DNA of 7,711 nt from an uncultured Clostridia bacterium. GTDB taxonomy: Bacteria > Bacillota_A > Clostridia > Oscillospirales > Oscillospiraceae. Below the pieces are notes generated by a model. That model ran no database searches. It had not been told where the DNA came from and saw only the letters and a list, made by a program, of their open reading frames with translations. The stretch spans positions 1-7,711 of the forward strand of contig CAMKAP010000090.1 of the NCBI GenBank assembly GCA_946410505.1. The letters are read 5' to 3'. Position 1 is the stretch's first letter. Each line of letters starts with the position of its first letter. Both the position numbers and the translations under genes were made by a program. Positions 5,454 through 7,711 of this stretch are shown in pieces.

Positions 5454-7196
5454 ATGGCCTTTCCCGAAAAGTTCATAACAGAGCTGGTGGAGCGCAGCGA
5501 CATCGTGGACGTGGTGTCCGGCTATGTGCGGCTCGGCAAAAAGAGCGGCAGCAACATGTTCGGTCTCTGCCCCTTCCACAGCGAGAAGACCCCTTCCTTC
5601 TCCGTCTCGCCGGACAAGCAGATCTACCACTGCTTCGGCTGCGGCAAGGGCGGCGGCGTCATCAACTTCATCATGGAGATCGAGAACCTCTCTTTTCCCG
5701 AGGCGGTGGAGTTTCTGGCCCGGCGGGCGGGGATGCCCATGCCCGAGCAGGAAAACGACGCTGAGAGCCGCAAGCGGGCGAGAATGCTGGCCTTAAACCG
5801 CGACGCGGCCCGCTTCTTCTACGAGCAGCTCTCCACCCCCGCGGGCGGGGCCGCCCGGGACTACATGGCAAAGCGCCGGATCGGCGGGGCCACCGCCAAA
5901 AACTTCGGCATCGGCTTTGCGCCGGACAGCTGGGACAGTCTCAGAAGCGCCATGAAAGCCAAGGGCTACAACGACTTTGAAATGGCCGACGCGGGCCTTG
6001 TCCGCCGGGGCAAGACCTCCGGCTTCTACGACACCTTCCGCAACCGGCTCATGTTCCCGGTGATCGACGTGCGCGGCAATGTGATCGGCTTTTCCGGCCG
6101 CATCCTGGGCGATGGGGAGCCCAAATACATGAACAGCCCCGAAACCCTCGTCTTCAACAAAAGCCGGAACTTATTCGCCCTGAATCTTGCAAAAAAATCA
6201 AAAAGCGGATATATTATCCTCTCCGAGGGAAACATAGACGTGGTATCCCTGCATCAGGCGGGATTCGACTCGGCGGTGGCCTCTCTCGGCACCTCACTGA
6301 CGCCGGAGCAGGCCCGCCTCCTCTCGCGCTATACCAACGAAGTGATCATTGCCTACGACAACGACGGCGCGGGCATCAAGGCCGCCCAGCGGGCCATCGG
6401 TATTCTGGAAAAGCTGGATGTGAAGGTCAAGGTGCTGCGCCTCTCCGGCGCCAAGGACCCGGATGAATTCATCAAGCTCAAGGGGCCGGACGCCTTCCGC
6501 AATCTCCTGAGCGCCTCGGAAAACCAGGTGGACTACCGGCTGCGGCGGGTGACGGAGAAATACGATCTCTCGGTGGACGAGCAGAAGGTGGAGTTTCTCA
6601 AAGAGGCCACCGATCTGGTCTCGGAGCTCCCCAACGCCTTGGAGCGGCAGGTCTACGCCATACGCGTGGCAGCCATGGCGGGCGTGGCAGAAAACGCTGT
6701 CACCGCCGAGGTGGACCGAAGGCGCAAGCGCCGGCTGCGCGCGGCACAGCGGCTGGTGGAGCGGGAGCAGACCCGCCCGGAGAAGCTGATCCAGCCCGGC
6801 GCGCGGGAGCTGCGCTATGACGACCCGGCCTCCGCCGCGGCGGAGGAGGGGCTGATCCGCCTGCTGGTGATGGATCCGGCGCTGGCCAAAAACGCCGCGC
6901 TGCCCCCGGCGGAGGATTTCAGCGCCCCCGCGCTGGGGCGGATCTACCGGGAAGTGCGGACGCGGCTGGAGCGGAGCGACGCGGTGAGCATCGCGGCGCT
7001 GGGCCCGGCGCTCAGCCAGGAGGAGATGAGCCTGCTGGTGCGCATTCTGGATAAGCCCGAGATCCTCTCCCGGGGCGATCAGGCCCTCCGGGATTACATC
7101 AGAAAGATACAGGAACGCAAAGACGCACGGCAGCAGGGTACCGACCTGCTGGCCCTGCAGCAGAAAATGAAAGAAACGAAAGGGTACAGGGGATAA
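5454..7196 (+). CDS. dnaG: DNA primase DnaG
   Basis: DnaG synthesises the RNA primers for lagging-strand replication at the fork and binds the replicative helicase. The 580-residue protein is complete. Residues 1-95 hold the CHC2 zinc finger with ligands C39, H42, C60 and C63 (CPFH and CFGC). The core RNA-polymerase domain includes NRLMFPVIDVRGNVIGFSGR (197-216) and EPKYMNSPETLVFNKSRNLF (222-241). The Toprim fold carries SEGNID (257-262, with E258) and YDNDGAG (301-307, with D302 and D304). The helicase-binding C-terminal domain runs from about 460. GAGGTGATC at 5441-5449, an almost complete match to the 16S 3' end, lies about 7 nt before the ATG and fixes the start. rpoD follows after 4 nt, so they form an operon. 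The Toprim motif reads SEGNID where many primases have VEGYMD; the key acidic residues remain. Confidence 0.98.
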   Translation: MAFPEKFITELVERSDIVDVVSGYVRLGKKSGSNMFGLCPFHSEKTPSFSVSPDKQIYHCFGCGKGGGVINFIMEIENLSFPEAVEFLARRAGMPMPEQENDAESRKRARMLALNRDAARFFYEQLSTPAGGAARDYMAKRRIGGATAKNFGIGFAPDSWDSLRSAMKAKGYNDFEMADAGLVRRGKTSGFYDTFRNRLMFPVIDVRGNVIGFSGRILGDGEPKYMNSPETLVFNKSRNLFALNLAKKSKSGYIILSEGNIDVVSLHQAGFDSAVASLGTSLTPEQARLLSRYTNEVIIAYDNDGAGIKAAQRAIGILEKLDVKVKVLRLSGAKDPDEFIKLKGPDAFRNLLSASENQVDYRLRRVTEKYDLSVDEQKVEFLKEATDLVSELPNALERQVYAIRVAAMAGVAENAVTAEVDRRRKRRLRAAQRLVEREQTRPEKLIQPGARELRYDDPASAAAEEGLIRLLVMDPALAKNAALPPAEDFSAPALGRIYREVRTRLERSDAVSIAALGPALSQEEMSLLVRILDKPEILSRGDQALRDYIRKIQERKDARQQGTDLLALQQKMKETKGYRG

Positions 7197-7200
7197 AAAG

Positions 7201-7711
7201 ATGAACGATGAACTGAACTTCACCGAAGAAGAACTGGAGAACATGGCCGACAAGCTGCTGGAGGAGGCATCCGCCTCGGACATCTCTTCCCAGACGGAGC
7301 TGGAGCTGCCCAAGCCCAAGCGCAAGAGCGCAGCCAAGAAGAAAGAGGCCGAGGAGCCCCGCAAGACACCGGAGGAGACGCTGCAGGAGCTGCTGGAGAA
7401 GGGCAAGAAGGCCGGCCGCCTGAGTGCCAAGGAGCTCTCCGTGATCGAAGATCTGAACCTGGACGGCGACACGGTCAGCAAGTTCTACGAGACCCTGGAG
7501 CAGAACGGCGTGGACATCGACGTGGGCGGTGAGGACGCCCTGCCTCCCATCGACGACATTCTGCCCGAGGTGGAGGATCTGGCCGACATCGAGGAGGTCC
7601 CCGAGGAGGAGATCACCGACACCGAGGCGCTGATGGACACCTTTGCCACCGACGACCCGGTGCGCATGTACCTCAAGGAGATCGGCAAGGTGCCCCTGCT
7701 CACGCCGGAGG
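7201..7711 (+). CDS. rpoD: RNA polymerase primary sigma factor RpoD/SigA, 5' part
   Basis: This frame is open from ATG 7201 to the window edge (170 complete codons plus 1 nt). It encodes the N-terminus of the housekeeping sigma factor that directs RNA polymerase to most promoters. Residues about 57-108 resemble sigma region 1.1 (LQELLEKGKKAGRLSAKELS, then VSKFYETLEQNGVDI), which keeps free sigma from binding DNA. An acidic linker follows. Residues 151-169 (DDPVRMYLKEIGKVPLLTP) begin region 1.2, a strong family signature. A short N-terminal extension with a basic run (KPKRKSAAKKK, 38-48) precedes region 1.1. AGGGG at 7188-7192, inside the last dnaG codons, lies 8 nt before the ATG. The 4-nt gap to dnaG shows co-transcription, as in the sigA operon of Bacillus. 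DNA-binding regions 2-4 lie outside the window. Confidence 0.96.
   Translation, partial: MNDELNFTEEELENMADKLLEEASASDISSQTELELPKPKRKSAAKKKEAEEPRKTPEETLQELLEKGKKAGRLSAKELSVIEDLNLDGDTVSKFYETLEQNGVDIDVGGEDALPPIDDILPEVEDLADIEEVPEEEITDTEALMDTFATDDPVRMYLKEIGKVPLLTPE

Overview
The window is a stretch of chromosomal housekeeping DNA from a GC-rich, low-AT member of the Firmicutes. The most likely source is a Clostridia lineage such as Oscillospiraceae/Ruminococcaceae. The reasons are strong GGAGG-type ribosome binding sites, a Firmicutes-style D-Ala-D-Ala carboxypeptidase, the order dgt-like / dnaG / rpoD, and intrinsic terminators. All real genes lie on the + strand. The lineage is an inference from protein style and gene order, not from a search.

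Layout. Positions 1-877 hold the 3' part of a membrane-anchored penicillin-binding D-alanyl-D-alanine carboxypeptidase. Positions 878-1036 hold an inverted repeat of the TGTCATCCTGAG type. Positions 1037-3491 hold a compact operon: hflX (ribosome-associated GTPase), a GNAT acetyltransferase starting 1 nt after the hflX stop, and a YigZ/IMPACT family protein. Two tandem hairpins close this operon (3487-3589), the second a textbook rho-independent terminator. Positions 3590-3887 are noncoding, relatively AT-rich at the start, and dense in small inverted repeats. They lead into a dGTPase-like HD-domain triphosphohydrolase (3888-4892). A 561-nt noncoding block (4893-5453) follows, with several hairpins and a distant inverted repeat. 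Then come dnaG (primase, 5454-7196) and, 4 nt later, the 5' end of rpoD/sigA (7201 to the window edge).

How they fit together. The right half is the Firmicutes version of the macromolecular-synthesis cluster, primase plus the housekeeping sigma factor, preceded by an enzyme that degrades dNTPs. The left half joins cell-wall trimming (carboxypeptidase) with ribosome rescue and translation-related factors (HflX, YigZ/IMPACT, and possibly a RimJ/RimL-like acetyltransferase).

Novelty. No coding gene looks like part of an undescribed system. What deserves a second look is the noncoding DNA: the CAATTG/GTTTC palindrome pair just upstream of the dgt-like gene, and the hairpin-bracketed block between the dgt-like gene and dnaG. 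Either could be a dispersed repeat family or a structured leader RNA. The sequence alone does not decide between these.
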